A DNA stretch of 64,000 nt from Alteromonas sp. CI.11.F.A3 (GTDB taxonomy: Bacteria > Pseudomonadota > Gammaproteobacteria > Enterobacterales > Alteromonadaceae), in contig NZ_CP136708.1 of the NCBI RefSeq assembly GCF_032925565.1, positions 992,001-1,056,000 on the forward strand, in the 5' to 3' direction. The translations under genes were made by a program, and so were the position numbers. Below are positions 1 through 9,667 of the stretch, piece after piece; positions within the stretch are counted from its first letter, which is position 1; every line of letters begins with the position of its first letter. Below the pieces are notes generated by a model. The model worked only from the letters and a program-made list of their open reading frames with translations, made no database searches and was not told where the DNA came from.

Positions 1-1089
1 AAGGTGTTTGACTGGGTAGGCACACGCATAGGTTTTGTTCTTTCTATTGGTATTTGGTCTATTGCTACCGTGCTGCATGCTTTTGCACAAGGCATATTAA
101 CCTTCAGTGTGTTCCGTGCCATCTTAGGTGTTTCAGAAGCAGGAAACTGGCCAGGCGCAGCAAAAGCTAACGCCGAGTGGTTTCCCACTAAAGAGCGTGC
201 TTTAGCTCAAGGTATATTTAACTCTGGTGCAGCCATTGGCGGCATTATTTCTATTCCTCTCATTGCTTACCTTGCCTTATTTTTCAGTTGGAAAGCCATC
301 TTCGTAATAGTGGGTTGTACCGGTCTACTTTGGCTTATTCCTTGGATCATCGTGGTTAAATCGCCACCAGGCTCACACCCTTGGATCACCGATGAAGAAA
401 GAGAGTACATCCTTACCGGCCAAAGAAACGAAGCGACCAATGCCGATGGCAGCGCTATTGCTGAATACACGCCTACCACTGGGCAGTTGTTATCACACAA
501 ACAGAGTTGGGGCGTGATTATCGCCACTGCGGCAATCGACCCTATTTGGTGGCTATTTATTGTTTGGATCCCCACCTATTTGGTAGAAGTTTATGCCATG
601 GATGTGAAGGGCTTGGCTATTTATGGTTGGGTTCCTTATGTAGGTGCCATGTTAGGTGCTTGGTTCGGCGGACTGCTTGCGCAAAACAGACTGGGAGCAG
701 GTTGGTCAGTAAACAAAGCGCGTAAGTTAGTGATTACGCTGGGTTGCTTAATCATGTTGCCAGCATTGTTGATGTTATCTAACCCGAACAGTGAAGTTGC
801 TGCTGTATTAATTATGGCCACTATTCTATTTGGCTTTCAAACGGCAATTGGAAACGTACAAACCTTGCCTAGCGATTTATTCGGCGGTAAGTCGGTGGGG
901 ACATTGGCTGGCTTTGCGGGTATGGCGGCCAAACTAGCGGCAGGACTTTTGATATACGCAGTACCTTCGTTAACTGCTGACGGTAGTTACACAGTGGTCT
1001 TTGTTATTGGTGCGGCACTTGCCATCGTTGCTGTACTAAGTATTTGGGTTCTATGCCCTAAAATTGAACCGGTTGAAGCTAAGCGATAG
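1..1089 (+). CDS. MFS sugar-acid transporter (5' truncated by window)
   Basis: The reading frame is open from the first base, so the N-terminus lies outside the window. The visible 363 residues contain about ten hydrophobic segments. They begin at a loop reading FDWVGTRIG, which matches the conserved D-R-x-G loop between TM2 and TM3 of the major facilitator superfamily. A second conserved stretch, GVSEAGNWPGAAKANAEWFP, is characteristic of the anion:cation symporter (hexuronate/ExuT-like) branch. It lies 45 bp ahead of a PL7 alginate lyase on the same strand. The inferred job is inner-membrane uptake of the monomeric uronate (DEH) released from alginate. The substrate is inferred from context only. 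Confidence 0.85.
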   Translation, partial: KVFDWVGTRIGFVLSIGIWSIATVLHAFAQGILTFSVFRAILGVSEAGNWPGAAKANAEWFPTKERALAQGIFNSGAAIGGIISIPLIAYLALFFSWKAIFVIVGCTGLLWLIPWIIVVKSPPGSHPWITDEEREYILTGQRNEATNADGSAIAEYTPTTGQLLSHKQSWGVIIATAAIDPIWWLFIVWIPTYLVEVYAMDVKGLAIYGWVPYVGAMLGAWFGGLLAQNRLGAGWSVNKARKLVITLGCLIMLPALLMLSNPNSEVAAVLIMATILFGFQTAIGNVQTLPSDLFGGKSVGTLAGFAGMAAKLAAGLLIYAVPSLTADGSYTVVFVIGAALAIVAVLSIWVLCPKIEPVEAKR

Positions 1090-1098
1090 TAATCGCTT
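1081..1098 (+). terminator. Short hairpin over the MFS stop codon
   Basis: AAGCGAT and ATCGCTT pair across a four-base loop that contains the stop codon, and the stem is followed by a short T-rich stretch. It may be a weak terminator or a processing hairpin. The next gene starts only 37 bases later, so read-through is likely. Confidence 0.35.
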
Positions 1099-1134
1099 AG
1101 CTTTATGGCTGTGTAAATAGGGTAGGTAGCGTTT

Positions 1135-2136
1135 ATGGCGGCAACAGCAAAAGCGTTAATACGCAGTGTAGTTTTTACTACATTAACACTGGCGAACACC
1201 GTGGCTGCTAATACTTCACTAGCTGAAAGTTTAGCGGCTACCCATACACTTCCTGAATCACATCAAGCACTTCCTCAAGGGGAGTTGCTTGGTGATTTCA
1301 ATTCACTTGACCCTTCAAAATCTCCCAATGATAATTTTGATTTATTAAGTTGGACACTTAGTCTCCCAACCGATTTAAATAAAGATTTAAAAGCCGACAT
1401 CATTTATGAAAAAGCGTTAAGCGATAGTTTTTCATTGAAGCCGCTTTTTTACACAGCTACAGACGGAGGAATGGTATTTGCCTGCCCTAATGCTGGGGCA
1501 AAAACATCTAAAAATACCAAGTACGCACGAACTGAATTACGAGAAATGCTCAGACGAGGTAACACCCGCATTAAAACGAAGGGGGTCACCGAGAACAATT
1601 GGGTGCTTAATTCGGCGCACGGTTCAGTCAAGCGTAAAGCAGGGGCGGTGGAAGGCAGTCTAGAAGCAACTCTTGCGGTAAATCGCGTTTCTACTACCGG
1701 AGACAAGAACAAAGTTGGTCGAGTTATTATAGGGCAAATTCATGCGACTGATGACGAACCCATTAGACTCTATTTCCGCAAGTTACCTGGCAATGACAAC
1801 GGCTCAATCTACTTTGCCCATGAAATTAACGGTGGCGATGATGTATGGGTCAACATGGTGGGAAGTCGCTCTCATACGTTAGAAAATCCTGAAGAGGGGA
1901 TAGCCCTTAACGAAAAGTTTAGTTATAAGATTACGGTACAAAACGACATCTTATTTGTGACCTTAATCCGTGAGGGTAAATCAAACCTAACCAAAAGCTT
2001 TGATATGAGCAAAAGTGGTTATAACAAAAACAACCAGTATATGTATTTTAAAGCGGGTGTTTATAATCAAAACAACAGCGGCTCAGATAAAGATTACGTA
2101 CAAGCCACCTTTTATCATCTAGAGAATCAACATTAA
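1135..2136 (+). CDS. Alginate lyase, polysaccharide lyase family 7
   Basis: This 333-residue secreted enzyme should cleave alginate by beta-elimination in the periplasm or outside the cell. The three hallmark PL7 motifs are present in order: RTELREMLR at about 132-140, QIH at 201-203 and YFKAGVY at 304-310. In the family these carry the substrate-neutralising Arg/Gln, the catalytic His and the catalytic Tyr. The first 30 residues are hydrophobic and end in an Ala-rich stretch, as in a signal peptide. No carbohydrate-binding module is attached, unlike the second PL7 enzyme at 9668-11131, which shares the RKLP and YFAHE segments. Whether it is an endo- or exo-lyase, and whether it prefers M or G blocks, cannot be read from the sequence. 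Confidence 0.93.
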   Translation: MAATAKALIRSVVFTTLTLANTVAANTSLAESLAATHTLPESHQALPQGELLGDFNSLDPSKSPNDNFDLLSWTLSLPTDLNKDLKADIIYEKALSDSFSLKPLFYTATDGGMVFACPNAGAKTSKNTKYARTELREMLRRGNTRIKTKGVTENNWVLNSAHGSVKRKAGAVEGSLEATLAVNRVSTTGDKNKVGRVIIGQIHATDDEPIRLYFRKLPGNDNGSIYFAHEINGGDDVWVNMVGSRSHTLENPEEGIALNEKFSYKITVQNDILFVTLIREGKSNLTKSFDMSKSGYNKNNQYMYFKAGVYNQNNSGSDKDYVQATFYHLENQH

Positions 2137-2572
2137 AAAGGGGTAATCAAACTCGTATTATTAACCCTAATGATGTCCCTTTTTCACTTCGTTCTGCTCA
2201 ATTCAACTCTTCTTAACTCTACTCCACATGGCACCATGCCTTACTTTTAGCACTTCTTCGCGAGTGTATCTTGACGCTTTATACCCAACATTCACCGTAA
2301 AAATAAATTGGTAATAACAATGTGTTCACCATTGGTCAAAAGTTGCTAGCCCTGTCAGCAAGATCTAGAAACATCTTTGTGAATTAAATGTTATCGCAAT
2401 GGCATGATAATGGTGGTAAAAGTTATTTTATTGTGGTTATATGTGCCGACAGGTTAACAATGTTGTCTTAATGTAATTTCAATTGGTAACCTATAACTCT
2501 TTAATTTGGTAATAATATGGTGTGGTTCGCTACTTAATAACCAAAACCAATCACTCGGAGAATAGAGCCATT
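2137..2572 (+). promoter_or_regulatory. Intergenic region with repeated TTGGT-type half-sites before the PL6 gene
   Basis: This 436-base gap has no convincing gene. It holds TTGGTAATAACAA at 2308-2320, a nearby TTGGT at 2333, TTGGTAACC at 2483-2491 and TTGGTAATAATATGG at 2506-2520. Two copies share TTGGTAATAA. Sites of the form TTGGT...ACCAA are known for UxuR/ExuR-type GntR regulators, and a GntR/FCD gene lies at 11370-12104, so these are candidate operators. The assignment is inferred from similarity and context. Confidence 0.4.
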
Positions 2573-5290
2573 ATGAAGTTTAAAACATTCGCACTTTGTG
2601 CCATTGCTGCAGCAATTACAGGCTGTAACGTTAGTACAGATGTTAGTTCAGACAACAATCCCAATACATTGGGTTCAATTGTGCTTTCAGGGACGGCAAT
2701 AAGCGGTGAAACACTAAGTGCGACCGTAAGCGATCCTGATGGTATTTCTGACACCGTAACCTATTACTGGTACGCCGACGGTGTTGCTATTGAAGGCGCT
2801 AACTCTTCATCATTCACACTCACCGATGATCAGATTGGTTCACCAATTACAGTTCAAGGCCTTTATACCGATGATGGTGGCATTAATGAATCCCACATCA
2901 GTGACCCTACCGACGATGTAATGGCTATTGCATCAGATGCGACAATTACGCTGAGTGGCGACGCACTTGTAGGTTCAACGTTAACAGCCACCGTTGCTGA
3001 CGAAAATGGAATTGAAAATGCGGTTATCGTTTACGCATGGTTCGCGGACGATACGCAAATAGAAGATGAAGTTACTGCAGAATTAGAACTTACCGACGCT
3101 CAGTTCGGCACAGTCATAACTGCTAATGCCACATTCGAAGATGATCGTGGTTTTAGTGAATCTGTCACTTCAGCGGCAACGGATGTAGTGGCACGAGTTA
3201 ACTCTGAGGGTGCAGTTGTTATTACAGGTACGCCGACAGTAGGCAATACGCTTACCGCCGAAATTGCTGATGAAGACGGTGCAACAGGTGATATTTCTTA
3301 CCAGTGGTATGCTGATGATGCGGCCATTGATGGCGCAACCGACAGTACTTACGTGGTAGGTGCCTCATTGGTTGGCACAGTGATCACCGTGCAAGTCACC
3401 TATGTAGATGACAACGGTTTTGAAGAAGACATTACATCTGCACCCACTATTCCAGTTACCAGCGTTGCGGTAGACCAAGCGGGTAGTATCGAAATTATGG
3501 GTACTGCGCCTTACTTGGCCAGTGCCACACTAACGGCTGAAATCACTGATAATAACGGCATTGATGAAGCGAACGTTGTTTACACCTGGTCAGCTGATGG
3601 TGTTGAAATTGCCGATTCAAACGCTAAAACTTTTACGCCAACTGCTTATGCAGGCGCGATTATTTCAGTGAGTGCAGCTTATACCGATAACGATTCGTTT
3701 ACTGACACAGTAACGGATGCGTTAGATTCTGTGGTTTATACCCAAGTAGTAGGTGATGCTACAGCGCTTGAATCTGCATTAGTTAGCTTAGCTGATGGCG
3801 ATGTACTCGGCTTAAATACGAATACCTATACAGGTATGGCTGCGCTGGAATTAACCAGTGGTATTGAACTTCGTGCGGTTGAAGGTGAAACCCCTACCTT
3901 TACTGGTGATTTTTGTATTCACGTTGCAAGCTCGGCTGATGGCGCTGCGGTAACAGGCTTAACCTTCACCGATATCGATACCCTTTCAGGTTCTACTTGT
4001 GATAGCGGCGAAGAAGCCATGATTTATTCTGAAGGTGATAACTTCGTTTTCTCGCAAAACACCATGGGTAATGAACAAGCTTCATTGAACTACCCTGATG
4101 ACGCTTTCCATTGGATGGTAGTGAAAGGTAGCGGCGCACTTATTGAACGTAACAACTTCTCTGGCCGCTCAGTGGCTGCAGAAGGCTCTATTATTAAACT
4201 AGCTTCTTCTGGTGCTGACCACATTATTCAATACAACTTGTTTAGCGAAAGCCCGAATGAAAACTTCGGTAATTCTAGCCTTCTTCTGCTTAACCTAGGT
4301 AGTACTACTGGCGACGATTCAGCGGACATGGCTAACTTCACGGTTCAGTATAACTTGATTGACAATGTGACTACTGGCCGCCGCTTGATGCGAGTTCAAA
4401 CCTCAGGTGCCACTATTAAAGGCAACACTATCGTTGATGCTAGTGGTGGTATTTCACTAGAAGACGGTGGGTTTAATACGGTTAGCGATAACATCATTAT
4501 CCGTACAACCGATATTGCAAGCTCTAGCGAAAGACCAAGTGGTGTTCTTGTAACGCCATTAGGCCACACCATTACCAACAACTATATTGCGGGTATTCGC
4601 TCTGGCAACAAAGAGGCTGGCGGCATCGTATTCACGGTAAACCCATTCTCTCAAGCTGACGGCGGCGTTCCAAATTCTGGTAACCAAGCGGTATTAGACG
4701 GTTCTGGCGACCTATCGCTTACCGTGACTAACAACACGGTACTTAACTCGCTACAACCTATCGTCTTTAGTACTGAAATTGGTTCAAAAGCAGGTGTTGA
4801 TGATTGTGATGATTTAGCGGAAACCACAACACTATACGGCCTTAGTAACCAGTTTTTCGTTATCGACTTTGACGCGAACTTAATTGCCAATGGCTTAAAC
4901 AATGACGCTTCGACTGAAGGTTTATACCTTAATGCCGACGGTGGTTTCAGTGACCATTCCTTCGAATACGACTGCGACCTAATCAACCACACAGAATCAA
5001 CCCTCACCAACAACTTTGGTTTTAGCGACAGCTACATGTCGGGTGATACCTCTGATGACTGGGTAGATATTAGAAATATCGATGGAAATGGCGAGTTTGA
5101 TACCGATGGCGCCATTGACCAAGACCCTGCTGGAAATGGCAAAGAAGTGCCTGAATTTGTCGTTGCTGAGAGCACGCTTATCGAAACAGACGGAAGCGGT
5201 GCGCAGGCAATTGCTGGTGCGAAAGGCCTTTACTACATTCAAGCATCTGATGTGGGCGTAGGCTCTACATGGACAGCAGACGATGAATAA
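2573..5290 (+). CDS. PL6-like alginate lyase lipoprotein with tandem Ig-like domains
   Basis: The chosen start is the ATG at 2573, which gives 905 residues. It is preceded by CGGAGAA and yields a clean lipoprotein signal ending in ITGC at residue 18; an upstream in-frame start at 2522 would spoil it. Residues of about 30-400 form four similar Ig-like units of about 90 residues, each with a Y-x-W-x-A-D motif. The second half is a right-handed beta-helix with runs such as HIIQYNLF and FTVQYNLI, typical of the chondroitinase-B/PL6 family. The expected catalytic Lys sits in HWMVVKG. The following Arg of the family motif appears to be Lys (GSIIKL). It is followed after 51 bases by a TonB receptor, the usual surface depolymerase/importer pair. 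Confidence 0.82.
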   Translation: MKFKTFALCAIAAAITGCNVSTDVSSDNNPNTLGSIVLSGTAISGETLSATVSDPDGISDTVTYYWYADGVAIEGANSSSFTLTDDQIGSPITVQGLYTDDGGINESHISDPTDDVMAIASDATITLSGDALVGSTLTATVADENGIENAVIVYAWFADDTQIEDEVTAELELTDAQFGTVITANATFEDDRGFSESVTSAATDVVARVNSEGAVVITGTPTVGNTLTAEIADEDGATGDISYQWYADDAAIDGATDSTYVVGASLVGTVITVQVTYVDDNGFEEDITSAPTIPVTSVAVDQAGSIEIMGTAPYLASATLTAEITDNNGIDEANVVYTWSADGVEIADSNAKTFTPTAYAGAIISVSAAYTDNDSFTDTVTDALDSVVYTQVVGDATALESALVSLADGDVLGLNTNTYTGMAALELTSGIELRAVEGETPTFTGDFCIHVASSADGAAVTGLTFTDIDTLSGSTCDSGEEAMIYSEGDNFVFSQNTMGNEQASLNYPDDAFHWMVVKGSGALIERNNFSGRSVAAEGSIIKLASSGADHIIQYNLFSESPNENFGNSSLLLLNLGSTTGDDSADMANFTVQYNLIDNVTTGRRLMRVQTSGATIKGNTIVDASGGISLEDGGFNTVSDNIIIRTTDIASSSERPSGVLVTPLGHTITNNYIAGIRSGNKEAGGIVFTVNPFSQADGGVPNSGNQAVLDGSGDLSLTVTNNTVLNSLQPIVFSTEIGSKAGVDDCDDLAETTTLYGLSNQFFVIDFDANLIANGLNNDASTEGLYLNADGGFSDHSFEYDCDLINHTESTLTNNFGFSDSYMSGDTSDDWVDIRNIDGNGEFDTDGAIDQDPAGNGKEVPEFVVAESTLIETDGSGAQAIAGAKGLYYIQASDVGVGSTWTADDE

Positions 5291-5341
5291 CACAACACAC
5301 ACAGCCCTATACACATTAAAAGACACAACGGAGATCTCGTA

Positions 5342-8300
5342 ATGTCGTTGAAAATACAACAGAGTAAAACCTTGAGCGGTGATAACGTGGAGAATGCTGA
5401 ATTCACGCTTCGCCCTGTGGCCAAGTGGGTACGTACGGCAATTATTGCCAGTGTAGCCACTACCAGCGCATTTTCACTTCACGCTCAAGAAGCCAATGTA
5501 ACTGAAGAAGACCAGGCTGACGTCGAAGTTATCGACGTAGTTGGTACACGAAAGACAATTCAAGACCAAATTGCTATTAAGCGTGAATCAACAACGGTTG
5601 TTGATGGTTTATCATCAGAAGATATTGGTGAATTGCCTGCACTTTCAATTGGTGAAGCACTAGAGTCTATTACTGGTGCAGCTTCTCACCGTGAAAATGG
5701 TGGTGCTACTGAAATTACCATTCGTGGTCTTGGCCCGTTTTTGAGTGCTACACATATCAATGGTCGTGAAGCGACAAATGGTAGTGGTGACCGTTCGGTA
5801 AACTTCTCACAGTTCCCTTCAGAGCTTGTGAAGAAAGTGGCTATTTATAAGACCCAAGACGCCTCTATGATTGAAGGTGGTGTGGCCGGTGTTATTTCAC
5901 TAGAAACAGTACAGCCGCTAGATTACGGCAAGCAACGTATTCAAGGTGAAGTTAAAACTAACTACAACCCTGACGAAGGTAACGTAGACAACTCACTTCA
6001 AGGTGATCTAGGTTTTCGTGGAACCTTTAGTTACGTAGACCAGTTTGAATTTGATAACGGCCAAGCGTTAGGTATTTCTTTTGGTTTGCAACGTCAAGAT
6101 ATCAGTCAGCCAGAAGCAGAATACAGAAGTTCAAGCCCTACAGGTTCTTCACTGTGGGCGTGTTTGAACGACCCAACTAACACTAACGAAGGTTTCTACC
6201 GTAGTAGTGCAGGTGACTGTGAAGACCAAGTTAGCGGCAGCAGTAACCAAGGCTACGATACGGCCATTGACCCTGAAACAGGCAAAGCGGTTAGCGATGG
6301 TACGCCGTACGCATGGACTGGAAGCAGCCGTAGTTACCGTCAAAATGAAACGTCTGATGAACGTGATGCACTATTCTTAGCGCTTCAGTTCCAACCTTCT
6401 GAGTCTTGGGATATTAACTTTGATGCGCAGGTGTCGGATAGAACGCAACAAGAATCACGTCACGATTTAATCTTCTTACAAAAACGTGCTATTCCTGGGC
6501 TTACTGGTCCTACATTGGTGACCAACGATGTGGGTGGTATTCTGCATTGGGAAGGGCAAGATCGTATTGAATCTTCAGGCGAGCAATTTTCTCGTGAAGA
6601 GAACTACCGTGGTTACGGCTTGAATATCGAGCACTACGCGACTGATGCATTAACGGTTAAATTGGATTTGGCTTACTCAAAAACGTCACGTGAAGAGTTA
6701 CAAATATCTAACCGTGCGAGAACTGCTGACAGACAATCTTTTAGCTGGGACATGGGCGAATATATTCCTCATTTCACTGTAAGTGACTTCGATGTTACTG
6801 ATATTTCTAACTACACAGATAGCCTTCGTACTCGTATCGATAGAGAAAATACACGCGATAACGAAATTAAGTCTGCACGTTTAGATTTTGAATATGCACT
6901 AAGTGGCGATGTGTTCACCAGTGTTCAAGCAGGCTTGAGAACATCTGAACTGAGCTTCATTCAATATGGTGGTAGCCAAGGTAATGGTTCACGCAACGAG
7001 TTTACGCTAGATACTGCAAATGCAGATGCACTTGAGTTATTGCAGAGCTGTCAGAAAGACTTTCCTGAATCGGACTTCTTAGACGGTGTGTCAGATGGCG
7101 ACCTCATTACAAATGTCGATAGTGACGGCAATGTAATTGGTGGCGGCTCTTCTTGGGCTACTTACGATAACGTGTGTTTCTCACAAGCTGTAGTTGCATC
7201 TCAAAACGGAGAGTTTGGCTACCCAGATGTAGAGTATGAAAACAGTGGTACTATCGACGTAACTGAAAAAACTAACTCTGCATACGTGATGGCCAGTTAC
7301 GATACAGAAATGTTTAACAAGTACATTCGTGGTAACTTTGGTGTGCGTATTGTAGATACCGAAGTTACTTCAGTGGGCTTTAGAAACTCATTCGACGTTG
7401 TTACTGACGAGCTAGGTGTTATTAGCTTAGTGAGCGGCGACTCACTCGAAAGAATTGAAGGTGGCGGTGACTACACTGAAGTGCTTCCAAGCTTCAACTT
7501 AGTTGTGGACTATAGCGATGATATTCTTATTCGTGGTGGTATATACCGTGGTATGTCACGTGCCGATCCATCTGATTTAGGTTACAGCCGTACGTTCCAA
7601 ACCGATGATGACTTAGCGCCAACGTCACTTGCCGATTTATTAGTAGGTGTAAACGGTTCAGGTAACCCTGATACACAGCCGCTTATGTCGTGGAACTATG
7701 ATGTTGCTTTCGAATGGTATCCTAACGAAGATTCAATCTTTGCGTTTGGCTTGTACTACAAGCAATTCCAAGGTGGTTTCCAACAGCGTACAGTATTAGA
7801 AAACTTCGTTATTGATGGTCAAGAGTTTGCACTTCCAGTGACCAACTCTGTAACTACCGATGATGAGAGTGACATTTTTGGTTTAGAAGCGTCAATCGCT
7901 TACCGTTGGGACAACGGCATCGGTGTTAAAATAGGCTACAACTACGCAGACACAGACTTCGAGTTTGAAGACAGTTTGTATGGTGACACCTTTATCACTG
8001 ACGTAGACGGTAACACCACGCAGTTAACAGCAGGTATTGTTGACCCAGCTTCGGTACCAGGTTTCTCTGAGCATGTATTCAGTACTCAGGTTTACTACCA
8101 AATTGGCGATTTAGATACGGCTATTATCTACAAGTATCGTAGTGAGTACTTCCAACCTTACACTAGTAACGGTACCCGTTTACGTTATGTAGATGAAGTA
8201 GGTGTATGGGAAGCGCGTATGTCTTACAAAGTTAACGAGCATGTGCGCGTGAAACTTGAAGCCATTAACCTATTCAGTGCGCCTAAATCACAGGATTACT

Positions 8301-8374
8301 ATGTACAAGGTAACCTAGGTGAAGTGAACGATTACGGTCCTCGCTTATTCGCAGGCGTTAGCTTGAAATACTAA
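5342..8374 (+). CDS. TonB-dependent receptor of the alginate locus
   Basis: This 1010-residue outer-membrane receptor has an extended signal region ending near FSLHAQ. A TonB-box-like EVIDVVGTR follows, then a plug domain (about 60-185) with the IRGLGP and VAGVISLET motifs, then a 22-strand barrel finishing in an aromatic C-terminus (LFAGVSLKY). It belongs to the long proteobacterial class that imports oligosaccharides. It sits 51 bases after the PL6-like lyase on the same strand with AACGGAGAT as ribosome-binding region, so the two are probably co-transcribed. The inferred role is import of alginate oligosaccharides across the outer membrane. The ligand is assigned only from the neighbours. 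Confidence 0.9.
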   Translation: MSLKIQQSKTLSGDNVENAEFTLRPVAKWVRTAIIASVATTSAFSLHAQEANVTEEDQADVEVIDVVGTRKTIQDQIAIKRESTTVVDGLSSEDIGELPALSIGEALESITGAASHRENGGATEITIRGLGPFLSATHINGREATNGSGDRSVNFSQFPSELVKKVAIYKTQDASMIEGGVAGVISLETVQPLDYGKQRIQGEVKTNYNPDEGNVDNSLQGDLGFRGTFSYVDQFEFDNGQALGISFGLQRQDISQPEAEYRSSSPTGSSLWACLNDPTNTNEGFYRSSAGDCEDQVSGSSNQGYDTAIDPETGKAVSDGTPYAWTGSSRSYRQNETSDERDALFLALQFQPSESWDINFDAQVSDRTQQESRHDLIFLQKRAIPGLTGPTLVTNDVGGILHWEGQDRIESSGEQFSREENYRGYGLNIEHYATDALTVKLDLAYSKTSREELQISNRARTADRQSFSWDMGEYIPHFTVSDFDVTDISNYTDSLRTRIDRENTRDNEIKSARLDFEYALSGDVFTSVQAGLRTSELSFIQYGGSQGNGSRNEFTLDTANADALELLQSCQKDFPESDFLDGVSDGDLITNVDSDGNVIGGGSSWATYDNVCFSQAVVASQNGEFGYPDVEYENSGTIDVTEKTNSAYVMASYDTEMFNKYIRGNFGVRIVDTEVTSVGFRNSFDVVTDELGVISLVSGDSLERIEGGGDYTEVLPSFNLVVDYSDDILIRGGIYRGMSRADPSDLGYSRTFQTDDDLAPTSLADLLVGVNGSGNPDTQPLMSWNYDVAFEWYPNEDSIFAFGLYYKQFQGGFQQRTVLENFVIDGQEFALPVTNSVTTDDESDIFGLEASIAYRWDNGIGVKIGYNYADTDFEFEDSLYGDTFITDVDGNTTQLTAGIVDPASVPGFSEHVFSTQVYYQIGDLDTAIIYKYRSEYFQPYTSNGTRLRYVDEVGVWEARMSYKVNEHVRVKLEAINLFSAPKSQDYYVQGNLGEVNDYGPRLFAGVSLKY

Positions 8375-8421
8375 TAGATAGCGCGAGGATAGCCGCAATA
8401 CAGTGGGTTTATCTTAGCAAC

Positions 8422-8460
8422 AAAAAAGGCTGCGAGTCGAAAGACTGGTAGCCTTTTTTT
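8422..8460 (+). terminator. Rho-independent terminator after the TonB receptor
   Basis: AAAAAAGGCT and AGCCTTTTTTT flank an inner GAGTC/GACT stem with a GAAA-type loop. The result is a strong hairpin with a long T tail 48 bases after the stop codon. Confidence 0.9.
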
Positions 8461-8614
8461 TGTGTTCATCACTTATTGTTCCAAAGCGTAATTATCAAAG
8501 TAGGGGGATCTCCCTATGTCGTAGAAGTCTTCCCGCTGTCTATTATTTAAGCGTAAATGTGTCGTTTATCGATAATTTACTACATCGCCGAAATCAAAAA
8601 ATAAAGGAGTTCGT

Positions 8615-9562
8615 ATGCGATTAAATATGAATAATATGAGAAGCACGCTGCTCAGAGTATGCCTTACAGTGGGTATAGTGGCAGTATCAAGTTCTATAAA
8701 CACAGTGAATGCGAGTGTTATCAGTAGTAGTTACGGAAATGCCGTACACATTAATTTGACGATAGACTCTTTGGCAAGTGCGGTTGTGGATATTTCTCAC
8801 ACAAATGGCAGTGCCCCTGATGCTTATACGGATAGTAGTACCCTAGCAGCGGCAGATTTAACCGCAGGGATTTATTCACATACATTTATAGATAATTCGA
8901 GTTGGCAAGGAGATATTTCAGCTAGTGTCATAGATGGATTATCAACTTCCTCGTTAACCAGCGTTTTGCCTAGTTATTTTTCTACTTTAGGTGCCGCTAC
9001 TATAAATGAACTGTCACTTGATTTGATTTCAAGCATACTGGGGATCAACGGTTTCTTATCTATAACTGCAGATTTACTGAGTACAACGTCAAAAGTTGAT
9101 GCAAACGCCATTTCAGGAGAGTCATATTCGCTTGCTACTGCTGGTGGTTCAACTATCACGAACTTGGAGGTAGATTTGTTAGGTGTCAAAGCCACAGCGT
9201 CTGCGATGGAAAATCAATCTCTGTTTGCAGGGTTAAATATTGCTGATTTCGGGCTAGGTATATTCGTCAACGAAGTAAGTAGTGAATGCTCTAATACGCT
9301 ATGCGCTGAATCGCGAAATGCAGTGAGAGTAGCGTTCAGCGATTTTTCTGTAAGTAATTTATACAACTCAATTTTTTCGGTCTCGCCCCCAGGTATTGGA
9401 GGAGTGTTTGACGATTCCATTATTAATGGAGAAATTGTACTGGCTAGCTCGTTCGCTACAACGACAGCAGAGGTCAGCGAACCATCGGGATTAATACTGA
9501 TAATATTAGGGGGGATAATGATGATAATTGGACGTCCGAAGACGTTGATTAGGCATGGCTAA
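8615..9562 (+). CDS. Exported protein with PEP-CTERM-like sorting tail
   Basis: The 315 residues begin with a signal peptide (about 1-33, ending VNAS). They then form a Ser/Thr-rich, low-charge region with no recognised catalytic motif. They end in a short motif VSEPSG, a hydrophobic helix and a basic tail (GRPKTLIRHG). That tripartite end is the layout of PEP-CTERM proteins, sorted by exosortase in exopolysaccharide-producing bacteria, with SEP in place of PEP. The start is supported by AAGGAG seven bases upstream. It stands alone between two terminators inside the alginate locus. No exosortase gene is in the window. Function is unknown; a surface or matrix protein is inferred. Confidence 0.7.
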   Translation: MRLNMNNMRSTLLRVCLTVGIVAVSSSINTVNASVISSSYGNAVHINLTIDSLASAVVDISHTNGSAPDAYTDSSTLAAADLTAGIYSHTFIDNSSWQGDISASVIDGLSTSSLTSVLPSYFSTLGAATINELSLDLISSILGINGFLSITADLLSTTSKVDANAISGESYSLATAGGSTITNLEVDLLGVKATASAMENQSLFAGLNIADFGLGIFVNEVSSECSNTLCAESRNAVRVAFSDFSVSNLYNSIFSVSPPGIGGVFDDSIINGEIVLASSFATTTAEVSEPSGLILIILGGIMMIIGRPKTLIRHG

Positions 9563-9631
9563 GCACAAGGATGCGTTATAGAAGCTTAACTTATATATGG
9601 TGTGTAAGCGTCTTAAACGCTCTAAAAAACT

Positions 9632-9658
9632 AAGGTGCTAATGGGTCATTAGCACCTT
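9632..9658. terminator. Bidirectional terminator between convergent genes
   Basis: A perfect 12-base stem, AAGGTGCTAATG with CATTAGCACCTT around a GGT loop, separates the PEP-CTERM-like gene (+) from the PL7 gene (-). A-rich and T-rich flanks allow it to work in both directions. Confidence 0.85.
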
Positions 9659-9667
9659 ACTCTTTGT

